Below, piece by piece: positions 36,109 to 47,579 of a DNA stretch of 64,000 nucleotides. A program made the position numbers and the translations under genes. The number at the start of each line of letters is the position of its first letter. Position 1 is the first letter of the stretch. Source of the stretch: Aphanomyces cochlioides (lineage: Eukaryota > Oomycota > Saprolegniomycetes > Saprolegniales > Verrucalvaceae). The stretch covers positions 2,356,001 to 2,420,000 of the forward strand of contig JAHQRK010000006.1 in assembly GCA_019828595.1 (NCBI GenBank), written 5' to 3'. The notes under the pieces are model-generated. The model worked only from the letters and a program-made list of their open reading frames with translations, did no database searches and had not been told where the DNA came from.

Positions 36109-37218
36109 TTATAAGCTGTAGAATATATTGAGCCCACGTACGTTGTTCTCGTTGTCGAGATCGAAGAGCGCGTTCTCCAAATTGATGAGGGAGACTGGAA
36201 AGAGTCCGTCCAAATCTTTTGTCGTCGATGTCGCGTTGTCCGTGCGAACGACTTCACGCAGTTGGAAATAGCCATCGAATCGAACCTAGATCACGCGTTA
36301 GGCGCCGGCGTGGTTGATGCTTTGAAGTACTGGAGTGTTGCAGCCTTCGACCACATCGCCGGTGAGAGGATCTCGAACGATGTAACCAGGAGCGCGATTA
36401 CCACTGAGTCGTAAGCACGTGAGGTCGAGCCTATCGAGGCATGGCGGCATTCCATCAAGGCAGTTTCCAGCAAGTCCAAGCCGCTCAAGGCGGCGGAGAC
36501 TGCTGAATTCATCAGGCAACGAGGGACCGATGAGATTGTGGTCTAAATTGAGCTCGACAAGACGCTTCAACGAACGGATTTGGACAGGAACACTTGTGAG
36601 CTCATTGCGACTCAAGTCGAGATAAACGAGTTTGGTGCATTTGGTCAAAACGAGGGGAAACAGAGAGAATGCATTGCCGCCAAGGGAAAGATGCTCCAGG
36701 CTCGTGCATGCCGCCAACGAGTCAGGAAGACCCATAAGCTGGTTGTTCTCAACATAGAGTTCTTTGAGACGAACGAGAGCTCCAAGGTCAGACGGCAGTG
36801 ATGCCAATGCGTTCCCGCCGAGACCAAGTACAGTGAGCTGTGTGAATTGAAGGATTTCTAGTGACAGGAGCGACAGGCAGTTGTTCGTCATGTAGAGCTT
36901 GGTCAGATGATGCTTGGCCCATGCTAGTCTTGAAACAGAGCCACAGAGTTCAATCGGTAGCACATGGAGGTTGAGAGCTCGGTGGCCATGAACGAGGCTC
37001 GTTCGTTGTGGCGAACTCAAGTCAATCACCCCTGTCGTCAGCGCTTTCTTGAGTCGGTTCTCAATCGTGTCATGGACCCATCGACGATGCCCAGAAGCGA
37101 CGTCGATTTCTCCCTGGAGCGGGTCAAAGAGGATCGTCTGAACAGGGTCTCCCTCTGTCTCCTTCGACGATTTGCGACCCATTCGGTTATGAGTAACTGA
37201 TGTAACTGCCCATCTCAT
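36109..37218 (-). CDS. Leucine-rich repeat protein
   Basis: Two exons: 36331-37218 and 36109-36285, intron 45 nt (36286-36330); 354 residues. About eight LRRs of roughly 23 residues run from LTKLYMTNNCLSLLSLEIL through LTVLGLGGNALASLPSDL and VYLDLSRNELTSVP to LTCLRLSGN. The spliced C-terminal exon (RFDGYFQLREVVRTDNA, LINLENALFDLDNENNV) has no recognised fold. There is no signal peptide or membrane helix, so this is a cytoplasmic interaction protein of the Shoc2/RSU1 type. A second in-frame ATG at 37182 (MGRKSSKE) is an equally plausible start. It ends 56 bases from the convergent RIIa-like gene. Confidence 0.86.
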
Positions 37219-37291
37219 AAGCACATGTGCGGCAGCATGACTCCTTCAACGACACTTTTTGATTAAAACCATAATGCAGGATCTTTTCACA

Positions 37292-39077
37292 CTACTCAAC
37301 AACGCGAAGCCACTCGTGCATCTTTTGGACTTCAACGCGACGAGCATGTGTGACGGACGATGGGTCCAATGGATCACTGAACATTAAGTCCAAGTGATGA
37401 GCACCTTCGGGGATGTCGACCAATGTGATGGTTGGATTTGATGTTGACAAGACTCCACCAGAGCGCCATGGGTCAAAACCACCGTTGCTAAAGACGATGT
37501 TGGACGTAGATGCCAATAGTGATTGAGGAGAGCCGTATTCGGTGCGAATCAAGTCAGGATCAGGAGAGACGCCCCATTTAGCCTGGCAGTCGGCACTGAT
37601 CTTCTCGATTGTCAGATTGCGGTTCCAAAACATATCGGTCTTGCCATTTGAGCTGTAGTAGGACTCTTGGCCGAGCAATTGAGAGCACCACACGTAGTCC
37701 CAGATACCGTCGTAATCTTGTTCGACCTCCGTGCAAACGACATTCTGTGTGGCGTTGTTGTAAATGTCCGTGGCATTCTTCATGGCGGTGAGGAGTCCAG
37801 TGTTGTTGTCAGGGGCGGAGGCAATTCGTGAACAAGCTTCACGAACAGGGAACGCAGGCATATTGGCTTTTCCCTCTGTCAAATAGCTTGATGGGTACGG
37901 AAAATTTCCCATTGCCATCGTATCCCACGCCATCATGAGCGTGAGGGCCAACGATTCGACATCTTGAAGGTTTTTGAGGGGACGGCAAGTCTTGAAAATC
38001 GATGACAGTTCCGATAGACCTAAAATCCTGTTGAGTAGTTCATTTCTATAAAATAACCTTGCGGTGTTGAAGACTTTTCAAACATGAGTGGCCACGTCGC
38101 ACGAACATTGGGAATGCACTGAGCATCGGCACCAGCTTCGGTTGAGGCATCAAAAGTGACAACTTTCCAGTAGTCTGGACCTTTGAATTGATCACCATAA
38201 CCAAATGGGTTGTTGAAAATAGGTGCTGATGCCTAGCAACCATGTTTTAGGGAAAAAGAAGAAAGTGAGCTACCGCAATAGCACCAAGGATTGTCGTTGG
38301 GTATTTAATACGAAGCCACGTCGCCAACATGCCACCGTAGCTTCCACCAAATGCGATCACAGGAACATCCACACCATATTGCTTTTGCAGGGACCGTAAG
38401 AGAAAAGCATAGTCCGCCAGGGCTTGTTCATGCGTCAAGTATTGCAAGTGATCTTTGTATTTGTCGCCAAATGGCATACTCTGGCCTAAACAGAGAGCAA
38501 TCTTTAGAACAAGACTGAGACCAACTAATCAAACCATAGTAGCGGTGTTCAGCAAATACAATGAGTGCGCCAAACTCTTGAGCATTTTCCCACATAAGTC
38601 CAGTATGGTTGACATACAGTGTGACATCGGCTTCATTGCCAACGTAGAAGAAAATGGGTCCATCCTTTTCATGTCCATTGGACCTTCGACTCCAAAACTT
38701 GTCATACACATAGTAGCGCTACAGAAAACCATCAGAGAAGACGCCTTGAAATCAAACCTTACTTGTTTGTAGGTTGTATTCAATGTCGTGAAGTGATCCA
38801 CACGTTGATCAAACCAAAAAAGCGTACAATTCGACATGTCGGGGTGTGGCACCATGTAGTTAGGTACGTAAGTTGGAAAAGTCGGTCGGTAAATGTCGAT
38901 GAGAAAGTACCGCCCAATCACTACAGTGAAGAATGTGCTCACAACAATAGTGGGAAAGATCGACCCTAATCAAGCAAAGCATTAGCGACGAAGGGATAAT
39001 TATCTCGTACAAAGGGACGAAGCACGGGGCTGTGGTCTTAACGTGCGGCCTTCCAGGAGCTGAGTGTCTTCTGCCAT
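37292..39077 (-). CDS. S28 serine carboxypeptidase (lysosomal Pro-X type)
   Basis: Six exons: 39011-39077, 38763-38965, 38535-38718, 38274-38485, 38058-38232 and 37292-38019; 522 residues. Family S28 (PRCP/DPP7): WFDQRVDHFTTLN, GPIFFYVGNEAD, ENAQEFGALIVFAEHRYYGQ, nucleophile GGSYGGMLATWLRIKYP, SNGGFDPWRSGGV with the catalytic Asp, and EGAHHLDLM with the catalytic His. All three catalytic residues are present. The N-terminus has a hydrophobic signal-anchor (SIFPTIVVSTFFTVVIGRYF) after about 22 polar residues, and several N-glycosylation sequons are visible, fitting vacuolar or secreted use. The family cleaves after proline at C-termini or releases N-terminal dipeptides. Confidence 0.93.
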
Positions 39078-39123
39078 CTTTGATGTTCTTCGGGGAAGTC
39101 AAAATTGGAAGTGCAACGACTCA

Positions 39124-39141
39124 TCCGGATAATAATCCGGA
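39124..39141. promoter_or_regulatory. TCCGGATAA / TCCGGAAA promoter motifs
   Basis: Two motifs (39124-39132 and about 39136-39142) lie 47-65 bases upstream of the S28 peptidase start on the minus strand. Confidence 0.5.
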
Positions 39142-39315
39142 AAGATCGACCTTGAAGTGGCACCTCATGAGATGACCCACAACCGCCGCCATAGGTAGTC
39201 TCTGCAGCATGGATTTGCCGTGGGATAGAGAAGAACAGGCTCGAGGAAGTTCTAGGCTAAAGCTCTGTGGACTTAAGCGCAAAAGTGTTTGACTCGGTAG
39301 CGAGGAATAGATAGG

Positions 39316-41015
39316 TTAGATATGAACTTGTTTTATCCACGACTCAAAGATGCTTTCTTCCTTTTCAAACTTGAAATCGGCAACGGGACACAACTTCGTG
39401 CGTGGATTTGTATTTGTAGTCGCTATTGCCTTGAGCTTCGATTTTGGCTGCCGTTTTGGCTGCCGTTTTTCCTTTGGGGCATCTTCTATCTTTCGCTTGA
39501 CGAAAATGCTGTCGGGCAGATCCGACTTTGCATATTCATCCTCTTCAGACTCTTTTTTGTCTTCTCCACCTGTAGGTTTGCCCGTCCACTCGTTCATTGG
39601 CATTTGAAGTAATTTCGCCAAGGCTTGGATCGCCGCGACTTCAGATTCGTTGAGAAGCGTGACGGCGACGCCTTCTCCTCCAAAGCGACCTGAGCGCCCC
39701 ACTCGGTGCAAATACGTCGCTGGATCTCGTGGCAGATCCAAGTTGATCTACGTTATGCAGAGATGAAAGTCACTGCGATAGTCATCTTACCACAACATTG
39801 ACACGTTCGACATCAATGCCACGCGCAACCAAATCCGTGGAGACTAAAATTCGCGCGTGGAAATCGCGGAACGACTCCATGGATTCTGTGCGCTGCGTCT
39901 GAGCTTGTGCGCCTGTAATGCACACAGCGGGATAATTCAACGCAACCAATGCCGCCGTCAATGCTTCCGCTCTACGTAGCTGTGGTCAAACTGGGGCCCT
40001 TAGAAGACGAACCGATATTTGTCGTTGCAAAAGACAATGCACTGATGGAAGGGCAATTCAGTGAGTAGACTTGCAAGGCGCTGGACTTTAGCGCGCATGA
40101 TATTTTCGGCAGTACCGTCGTCCGTCGTTGTGCAGTAGAACTGCCGGACGCCACGAAGCCAAAGCTCTGGGCGCTCAGCATCATCACGAGCTTTCCAGGC
40201 GGAAGCATCTTTGGATTCCTCAATGAACTCGGTCTTGACCGTCTGAGGTCCTGTTACTTGTACAAACTAGCTTGAAATCAGTGGATGGGAGGACAACGAG
40301 GAGGTTACCTGTGGAGAATGCATGAATTGACCCAAGCGAGCGAGTTGATCGGGCGTAAATGTAGCCGAACAAGCGACGATCTAGATCGAGAAGGATAAGC
40401 GTCCAAGCATAGAGGAAAGAGCTGTCAAACCTGTTTTGTTGTCGGGAGTTTCTCGACGATGAAGTCAATGTCAGACTTGAAATCCGATTCCATCAACTTG
40501 TCTACTTCGTCGAGTACAAACAAGTGCATGGACGACATGGGAATCACTTTGCGCTCGACAAGAGCTTTCACGCGTCCTGGAGTACCCACAATGACGCGTG
40601 TAGACTTGTCTTGAATGTTGCGCTCGTCGTCTGAGATGGACATACCGCCAATGCACGCAATGACCATAGATGTCTTCAAGCCTTGGATTCGACTGATCAA
40701 GTTGTGAACGACATGCTGGATTTGAAGGGCAATCTCTCGCGTGGGGGCTAGAATGAGCCCCCAGCTCAACTTACTCCGAAGTAAGAGATCGATCGTCACG
40801 CACGCGAACACCAATGTCTTGCCCATGCCAGACTTGGCCTGTGCAATCACGTCATTGCCAAAGAGTGCGACAGGCAAGGCTTTGGCCTGGATAGGAGACG
40901 GCGTGACGAAGCCACATTCATGCAAGCTGGCTTGGACTGACGCACTGAGTGGGAGGTCCGTGAACTTGGTGAGCATTCGCACCTTCAAATCCAAGATAAA
41001 GTGCGAATGTGTCAT
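39316..41015 (-). CDS. DEAD-box RNA helicase (DDX20/Gemin3-like)
   Basis: Five exons: 40431-41015, 40309-40380, 40013-40266, 39791-39971 and 39316-39747; 507 residues. Motifs in order: Q-motif region FVTPSPIQAKALPVA, Walker A AQAKSGMGKT, PTREIA, TPGRV, motif II as DEVD, SAT, then in RecA2 CIVFCNDKYR, ARILVSTDLVARGIDV and HRVGRSGRFG. The GMGKT and DEVD variants depart from the usual GTGKT and DEAD. The overall sequence and Lys-rich C-terminus (KRKIEDAPKEKRQPKRQPKS) fit DDX20-like helicases involved in snRNP or mRNA biology, though the exact subfamily is a guess. The ATG at 40976 is an alternative start. The upstream gene's stop is only 79 bases away on the same strand. Confidence 0.9.
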
Positions 41016-41093
41016 CCAGAGTGCGGTTCTGTTGAAGGACCCCTTCTGCCATCCCGCCTTCCTCAACGAAAGTTCTGCGCTCTTGCGAGCAAA

Positions 41094-42320
41094 TTAAGTT
41101 ACATAGCCTCTAAAGATGTCGTCGACATCACTGTTTAATGACGACCTTCGATGAGCATCACCACCTTCTCGTTCTTCCATTGTTGCTGAGATCCGTCGAC
41201 TACCAGGAGGTGGCTTCGTTGCCATGGCCTCGAGCGATGATAGAGCAACTGGAGCGGAAGCAGTTCGAGGCATCGACGATGTTATGCTTGAGAGGTCGTG
41301 GAAATCGTCTGAGAGTCGAGGCATCGGTTCTTCGGCTGATCGCGTCAACGCCACAGGTCGTTCATGATAATTGTGTTGGAGGAACCGCCTATCGCTGTAG
41401 CCCCTCACGCTGTTTGGAATACCAGGCGCCCATGAAGCTCGCATGTTTTGGCTTAAATACATTGCGCGCTGCAGCATCGCTGCTTGGTGATGTGGATCGA
41501 AATCTGCAGAATGGCGTATTGAACTGCCATCGATATAAGCATTGAATGCGTGGACAGATTGCATCGAGAGCGCTCGTTCGAAAGCAGCGCTATGGGCAGA
41601 GAGACTGCTGCTCCCTCGCCAACTGCCTGGCAAGTCGGAAGCGACCCGAGCAATACCAAAGCTGCTTCGTAATGATGGAGAAGGGTGGTGCGGTGGAGAT
41701 AAGCACTCTTGCTCGGCTTCGGCCTGGACAGATAGCGCTGCAAGCTTTTTCCTTATCGATCGGTAGATCACGACAACGATCACGATCAGCAAGACCAAGC
41801 ATCCGCCAAGAATGCCAAGCGTTGCACTTGAGCTCAAACCCGATTGCGACTGTGGTGCTCCTATTCATGCCGTGCAATCAGTCCAAACGGATAAAGAGGG
41901 ATTTTTCCACGTACCAATTGTCGCCTGGACTGTTGTTGTTGACGGAGCGTCAGTGACTTCGATCGATGTGGTGGACGGGGGTGCACTTGTATCTACATCT
42001 CGAAAGATTGGGGAGCTCTTCATCGAGCGAGATGCGATCGAGTCTGATGTCTGTTGTGCCCTTGAGGTGTTTTCTACTGTGTCGGATTGCACGTTGGGGT
42101 GCTCCTGGGCTGGCGATGTGACGACTGGCCTGTCGGATTGCCTGGAAGCCGTTTGTGACGTTGGTAGCACCGACGGCGTTTCAAGAGGCGGTGTTTGTGC
42201 CGGCGATTCCGCGTCACGTTGAGTGGTGTAGACGACTGCAAAAACCCCACTCCACTGCAGTGCGGTTGCCACGACAAACGCCCGAGGCATTGTTCGTGGG
42301 TAGAATCTCGTCGTGTGCAT
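41094..42320 (-). CDS. Single-pass type I membrane protein, unknown
   Basis: Two exons: 41915-42320 and 41094-41860 around a 54-nt intron; 390 residues. The start is either ATG 42320 or the ATG at 42290, which would begin a signal peptide (PRAFVVATALQWSGVFAVVY). The extracellular part is Ser/Thr/Pro-rich (PPSTTSIEVTDAPSTTTVQA), mucin-like. One strong membrane helix follows (LGILGGCLVLLIVIVVVIY) with a basic stop-transfer RSIRKK. The cytoplasmic tail is about 215 residues, Ser-rich and without recognised domains. A cell-surface sensor or adhesion role is possible from layout only. Confidence 0.8.
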
Positions 42321-42494
42321 CAACGCCCTAGTGAATGGATCGCTTGACCAGCTGGCCGTTTCACCCTCAGTTCGACAGAGAGAGCTGAATGCACACTCAA
42401 TTTAATAAACAAGATATGGACCCAGAAAGAGAGTGAGTTAAATGCACTCTCATCCCGTTACCTACACCACTGTAGATACGGATATTCCTGAGAG

Positions 42495-42503
42495 TCCGGA
42501 TAA
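42495..42503. promoter_or_regulatory. TCCGGATAA motif
   Basis: One motif, with a weaker TACGGATA at about 42477, lies some 175 bases upstream of the membrane-protein start on the minus strand; no plus-strand gene begins nearby. Confidence 0.4.
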
Positions 42504-43116
42504 TTTCGAAGCGGACAATTGGGCTGTGCCTATATGAGGACTGAGATTGGCATAATGACGGTTAGGATGAAATGCTATAGTAAGACGGCAGCGTCGACAT
42601 CTCGTCGATGGAGTTTATCGAGTTGATTCGCAGCATGAGATTGCCATGCAGAATAATGGCGAACACATATGGTGACAAATTTCTAAAAAAAGAAATCGTG
42701 AGCTCGGGAAAACGTCGAGATTGTGATAGAAACGCACCCAACTGTGTGTAAACTTGGTTGCATCACGAAAGATAGACTCGTGTGGCTGTCCAATCCTATT
42801 TGTGGAGAATGTGTTTCCTGGGCTTTTTGAGGCATACCTATCAAAGTTGCTTGAATTACGCTTTGCCTGGCGAGATGCCCTGTCACCACAAACTTGCAGT
42901 CAATTGACTTTCATAGTTTCTTGGAGTGAATGTCTTCAATTTGAAAATGATTGGCATAAACCTCAAATTTATTAGCCAATCGACAGGTAACGCGAAACAC
43001 TGTTTATTTGGATATGAAATGATATGACCAAGGTTGGGGGAATGAATCAAGTTGAAATATCAAAAGCAAAATGACCCAAAATGTTTCTATCAAACATCAG
43101 GGGCTATTGCTATTTA
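42504..43116. other. AT-rich intergenic, start of transposon-rich zone
   Basis: About 600 bases with no supported gene. A 68-codon minus-strand frame (42683-42889) is unrecognised. Base composition becomes AT-rich here and stays so until about 50.8 kb. Confidence 0.4.
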
Positions 43117-43779
43117 GTACTACTCCGTTCCGAAAGGATTGCTGCATGCTGATATTTGGAACTTTTTTATATGGATTTTCGTATACTATTTCGATTTGAA
43201 GAATGACTTGCGTTTTGTATGTATACTCTAAAATTCAATATAGAATATTATTTACTCGTCGATCATGGCCGACACAACCCTGGCGCAATCGCCTTATAAG
43301 ATTGCACGCCACGCTGCCATATTCTCGCGATTGCGTTTCAGTCATGTCGGAACAGGGCACTCGCTCAGTAATTTAGCCGAAGGGGAGGATGCCATTCGGG
43401 CTATACTCTAACAGATGCTCAAAATCCATCGGCTTTCGCTGTCGCGCCAGTTCTGACGCCACCTTGAGGACAGTTGAGTATCTTTTGGTCCAGAAAGCTC
43501 ACAGGAAGAGTGTTCTTGACTTGGACTACCATCATAAGTTTTTCAGGAGTACAAGGGGAAAATATGGTCTCACCGGAGGGTTTTTGGTTGTCCAAGACTA
43601 TCCAGGACCTGTCACCTGAAGTATCTCCTCAACCACAAAGCATTTTTTCACTCATAAAGTACCAAAATAACAAGCGAAAAACGCTCTACATATCTATCAG
43701 ATTGTAATAACGATAAGATATGGGGGAATCCCACCAATTGGACCGCACATGCCATAATTATTTAGGAACAGAGTAGTAC
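43117..43779. mobile_element. TA-flanked element with mariner-like inverted repeats
   Basis: The left end GTACTACTCCGTTCC (43117-43131) and the reverse complement of the right end GTACTACTCTGTTCC (43765-43779) match at 14 of 15 positions, and a weaker match continues for about nine more bases. Both ends are flanked by TA (43115-43116 and 43780-43781), the target duplication of Tc1/mariner elements. The CTCCGTTCC core resembles Stowaway/mariner ends of plants. The 663-base interior has only short frames, so it is non-autonomous or decayed. Confidence 0.7.
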
Positions 43780-43963
43780 TATATAAATAGAAGACATTGC
43801 AATACTCTGTAGTCCCTTGTATAACTACACCTTTTTACCTAAGTTGTGCAAAAACGTGTGCAACTGTATAAACAAATGCACGGATCAGTATTTGATTTCT
43901 GGAGTATATCATTAAGTCAGTTGGAAGTCCACTTTCCAAAAGAATGCCGGAGGATATTACTGA

Positions 43964-44374
43964 CTGAGTGCCAAAAAAGCAATACTCGCCGCTGCTCGAG
44001 AGAAAGAGAACTGGAAGCTGCTGGCTCGAACATTCAAAGTCCACGAAGAAATAGCTTCGAATTGGATCTCGAGAGCACGAAAGGAAGCAAACTGGAGTCC
44101 CAAAAGAGCTCAATGGGGTGGCCCGAGAAACTGCAAAATTGAAGAGCGCCACATCGAGCGCATTTTCGAAGCCCTTTCAATTGCTCCAGACTTGACACTG
44201 GAGCAAATTGCTTTGATCATTGCTACGTCTTTCAATGTTGTTGTTTCTGCAGAGACAATAAGCGTAAATCTTGATGGAAGGATGTACACGCTGAAGAAAA
44301 TGCACCACGAGCCTGAGAAAATGAATACCTATGACACAGTCATGAATTTGGAAGTCGTCAAAGTTGGTAATTAG
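43964..44374 (+). pseudogene. Tc1/mariner-type transposase N-terminal fragment
   Basis: An open frame of 136 codons without a start, directly after a TGA at 43961-43963. It reads as helix-turn-helix DNA-binding region (AILAAAREKENWKLLARTF, SNWISRARKEANWSPKRAQW), then EERHIERIFEALSIAPDLTL, SAETISVNLDGRMYTLKKMH and HEPEKMN. This is the N-terminal layout of Tc1/IS630-type transposases; the catalytic DDE part is absent. Without a start and a catalytic domain it is a relic. It lies 184 bases to the right of the TA-flanked element and may be related, but that is unproven. Confidence 0.65.
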
Positions 44375-45114
44375 AATCTGTTTTGAGAGGATTTTTGTTG
44401 ATTCAGCATATCTGATTATACAGGTGCACTACTTGAACTTCCGATTTGCACAACTCGAATGGTCTGAACGAGGAAACAGGGCAGATTGGATGTTTTCTTA
44501 AGTTTCTCGTCGAAGGTTTGCCTGCTTGATCGACAGTATAACTCTTATCGTTGTGAGCGATCGTAGTCGCACAAGGCGTCCTTGGAAAGGGAGAAGTACT
44601 CTTTGTCCGCAGAAAATGTAGATATTAGACCTACTATCACTTTAATGTATAACTATTTCTGTTATGATGGTTGTTAGCCGTAGGGCAGCCAGCCCCGAGG
44701 CTCGTGCAGGGCTGTTATGCCGGTAGAATTTATGATTAAGTTAATCTAGGTAACATGAGAACACCTCATGGTATGATTGGCGTCCGCTCTAAGCACGAGC
44801 CGCACGATCTTAACTGAACTACAAATGGCTTTGTCATCGTCCTAAGGGATCAATTGGCTCACAAACTCGCTGTAGAGATAGCATTAAGAGAGTTATCTTA
44901 CACTATGTATAACTAGAGAGTGCGTGGTTGTGAGAGCCCAACCGTATAGACGGCTGACTCGTGGCGATGATAAACTGGTTGTTCTTACTTCCTTTTCAAC
45001 CCCATTTGAGCCACACCCTGTACCTACTGCGTGTGTGCGTGTACCAGCGAGCTAAGGAGCAAATATTTCAAGTACGCCCAAGCCCCCCCCTCAACCGTCG
45101 TGATCTTTGCCGCA
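44375..45114. other. Possible Copia leader or LTR, unresolved
   Basis: About 740 bases before the Copia gag start. A stretch from about 44677 to 45000 could be a 5' LTR with leader, but I found no matching copy at the other end of the element, so no LTR is claimed. No gene seen. Confidence 0.3.
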
Positions 45115-45761
45115 ATGACTGAAACCCTCAACGACAAGTCCACCCTCTCTAACCTTAAGTTCAACGGCAAGAAGGCCGCCTTCACGTCGTGGAAGGCTCG
45201 ATTCGTCGCCCATCTCAATGCACTCTCCACTACCCATGACTACGAGCGTTCCCAGAAGGGACTGAAGCCTTATATTTGCCGCATTCTGATTGGATCAAAT
45301 TTCGACCAGTCATTGATTTCGAGGAACTTGCCAAAGCTTTGAGCTCGACGCAGCAAGCGACGCCGAGGCCATTGAGGCCGAGAAATCGAAAAGGTTTTAC
45401 TACTTACGAATGCAGGAGTCCGCTATCCGTGGGCTCTTGGGCAAAGCCGAATGAACTCTTGGTGCAACTCCAAGGCACCATCAACAATCCCGATCTCCAA
45501 ATCCACGATGTATGGATGATGCTGGAGCGGGAATACGGGCAATCGTCTTTAGACGTTAGTACTTATCTGTACTCGGAGTTTATCTCTTTGCCTAAGAGGC
45601 CCTTTAAGAGTGTCAGCGACCTTTTGATGCGAATGCGATCGCTACAAAACCAAATCAACGAACTCTATGTGAAGAGAGTTGGTGAACCTCTGATATTTGA
45701 TTATCATGTTTCACAGGCTTTAGTTTCGTCTCTCCCGTCCGAGTTTTTTGTTCGAACGTGA
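45115..45761 (+). pseudogene. Copia gag (frameshifted)
   Basis: Starts MTETLNDKSTLSNLKFNGKK with the FTSWKARFVAHL pattern of Copia UBN2-type Gag. The frame is lost near 45280-45340 and resumes in another frame (ELLVQLQGTINNPDLQIHDV, YLYSEFISLPKRPFKSVSDL) to a stop at 45761. A zinc-knuckle remnant VCFNCHGTHDVDGKSH follows near 45940. Confidence 0.7.
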
Positions 45762-46554
45762 GCCAAACGAAGGACGGCTTTAGAGTGTCCGTGATCGAAA
45801 CGGTAGTTAAACAAGTGTTTAACATTAAGTCTAGTGAGGCTATATCTGACATGACAGCCACTAAACGTGGCAGTAAACGTGAAATTTCAGTGAACTAAGT
45901 TAAGGTCAACAAGACCAATAAGAAAGCAAAACAGTAAACTGTGTGTTTCAATTGTCATGGAACTCATGATGTGGACGGCAAGAGCCACATGAAAGAAGTG
46001 TTTCCACTTCGTCTCAAAGACGAGAAGAATGGAATCACATGTAAGAACATGCATGACAAGAGCGGCGTTGCCCGCTCAATTCATGTCAACACGGCAACAA
46101 CAAAAAGAGACACAAGCTCTGGCCAATCAGATGTTGGTAAAGTAGTAAAATCCGGATCCTCGGAAATTATTGGTTCTAGAAATGGCAACTTTAGTAAAAT
46201 ATCAAAATCCGGATTCTTAGAAATTTCATAATCTAGCCAATCAGATGATGATATGGATGATATTAGCCAATAAAATGACGAGACTTTTCAGTCGGGAATT
46301 TTCGACTAAAATGATCAAATTGGGCCATGGCCGGCTGTGACCTCCCTCATGGAAAGCATTGCTAAGCAGACGCTCAGCGTGGAAGAACAGGTAATGCGCT
46401 ATGCCCCCTATCTACTAGAAAGGTCTCAAAGTGTTGAATTTAGTGACTGGGTCCTCGACTCTGGATGCGGTATGCATACGACGCGTACATGTTCATTCTA
46501 TAGCTACTCTAAACGTAATACAGAGTATGAGTTCACGTTTGTTGATTTGTGAAT

Positions 46555-47536
46555 GGAAAATATCGGGCTGGGAGCACTACTCTTCAGTTTTGTCCAATAC
46601 TAGTAATATGCTTTTCATGTCACGACTGGCCAAAATTGACTTGCGTTCGTTCATCATGCACATGTCCATGTACAACTTGGACATGAATATGATGGCTGAG
46701 CACCGTGTTCGCCAACCTACATCCAACTTAATTGTTATGTAATGAATTACACAGTGTCTGAGCACTTTCAAAAGCTAAGCAGCTACCAGCAGGGCTCTGA
46801 GTAGTATTTTTCGTGTGTAGTGCGAGGTGGTGGAAGTGTGTGTAGCTGTCACTGATGAGTACGATCAATGTTTCGTCAAGTGAATGTTGCATGTGTACAA
46901 CACAATCGACAACACAGAAAGAAAGTAGACAATTAAATTACTTTAAGCTCTAGATGTACTAGACAACAATGAGTGTTTCACTCCTAGCAATGCTATACTC
47001 GACTTTGCAGTAGGAAAACTTCAATTCTGTATGACTGTGTCATATGCTTATATAGTTGTTGCTTGTTCAAGCATATTAAATGCACTCAATGACAGCTGTA
47101 TTAACTCTTATGTAGTTTATGATCACCCTTAACACGTCGGAGTGACATGTTTCTATCTTGTGGATGCATATTTGGCTTGACGGCCAAAGTCAAACGAAGT
47201 CCAAAGACTGGTTTCAGTACCTTTCATTTTAATTTAAAGTAATAAAACAAAATGGTGGTCTCTTAAAACAAAGTAACTTCGACACAGAGACTAATCTCAA
47301 TAGTTGTGAGAACGAATTTTGTGAATTTCTCATGTTTCCATTGGGTAACGTTATCGTCAGGCTCACAGCCCAACGAATTCTTGTTAGGTTTCCATAAACG
47401 TCCAACATATTTTATTACATACAAATTTGAAGTGAATTCTATTTTTATTACCCCTGTTAATTTTGAACAAACAGAAAATGTCAGGCTCCCTGCACTACGA
47501 TGAGGCAAATGTTACGGATATATCACGATATTTTCC
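46555..47536. mobile_element. TIR element inserted in Copia protease region
   Basis: An 11-base perfect inverted repeat, GGAAAATATCG at 46555-46565 and its complement at 47526-47536, bounds 982 AT-rich bases that have no Copia homology. The Copia frame breaks after EYEFTFVD on the left and resumes as DGSVLRSSLIGTVQLF on the right. The flanks GATTTGTGA and GATTATGA may be a degenerate target duplication. No transposase inside. Confidence 0.6.
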
Positions 47537-47579
47537 GGATTATGACGGGTCTGTTCTAAGGAGCTCCCTTATTGGAACA

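Noticed and set aside
35793..36275. 160-codon minus-strand frame
   Set aside because: Different frame from the spliced LRR exon at 36109-36285 and antisense to the RIIa-like gene; explained by those two genes.
44677..45000. 5' LTR of the Copia element
   Set aside because: No matching 3' copy or clear primer-binding site; left as unresolved leader sequence.
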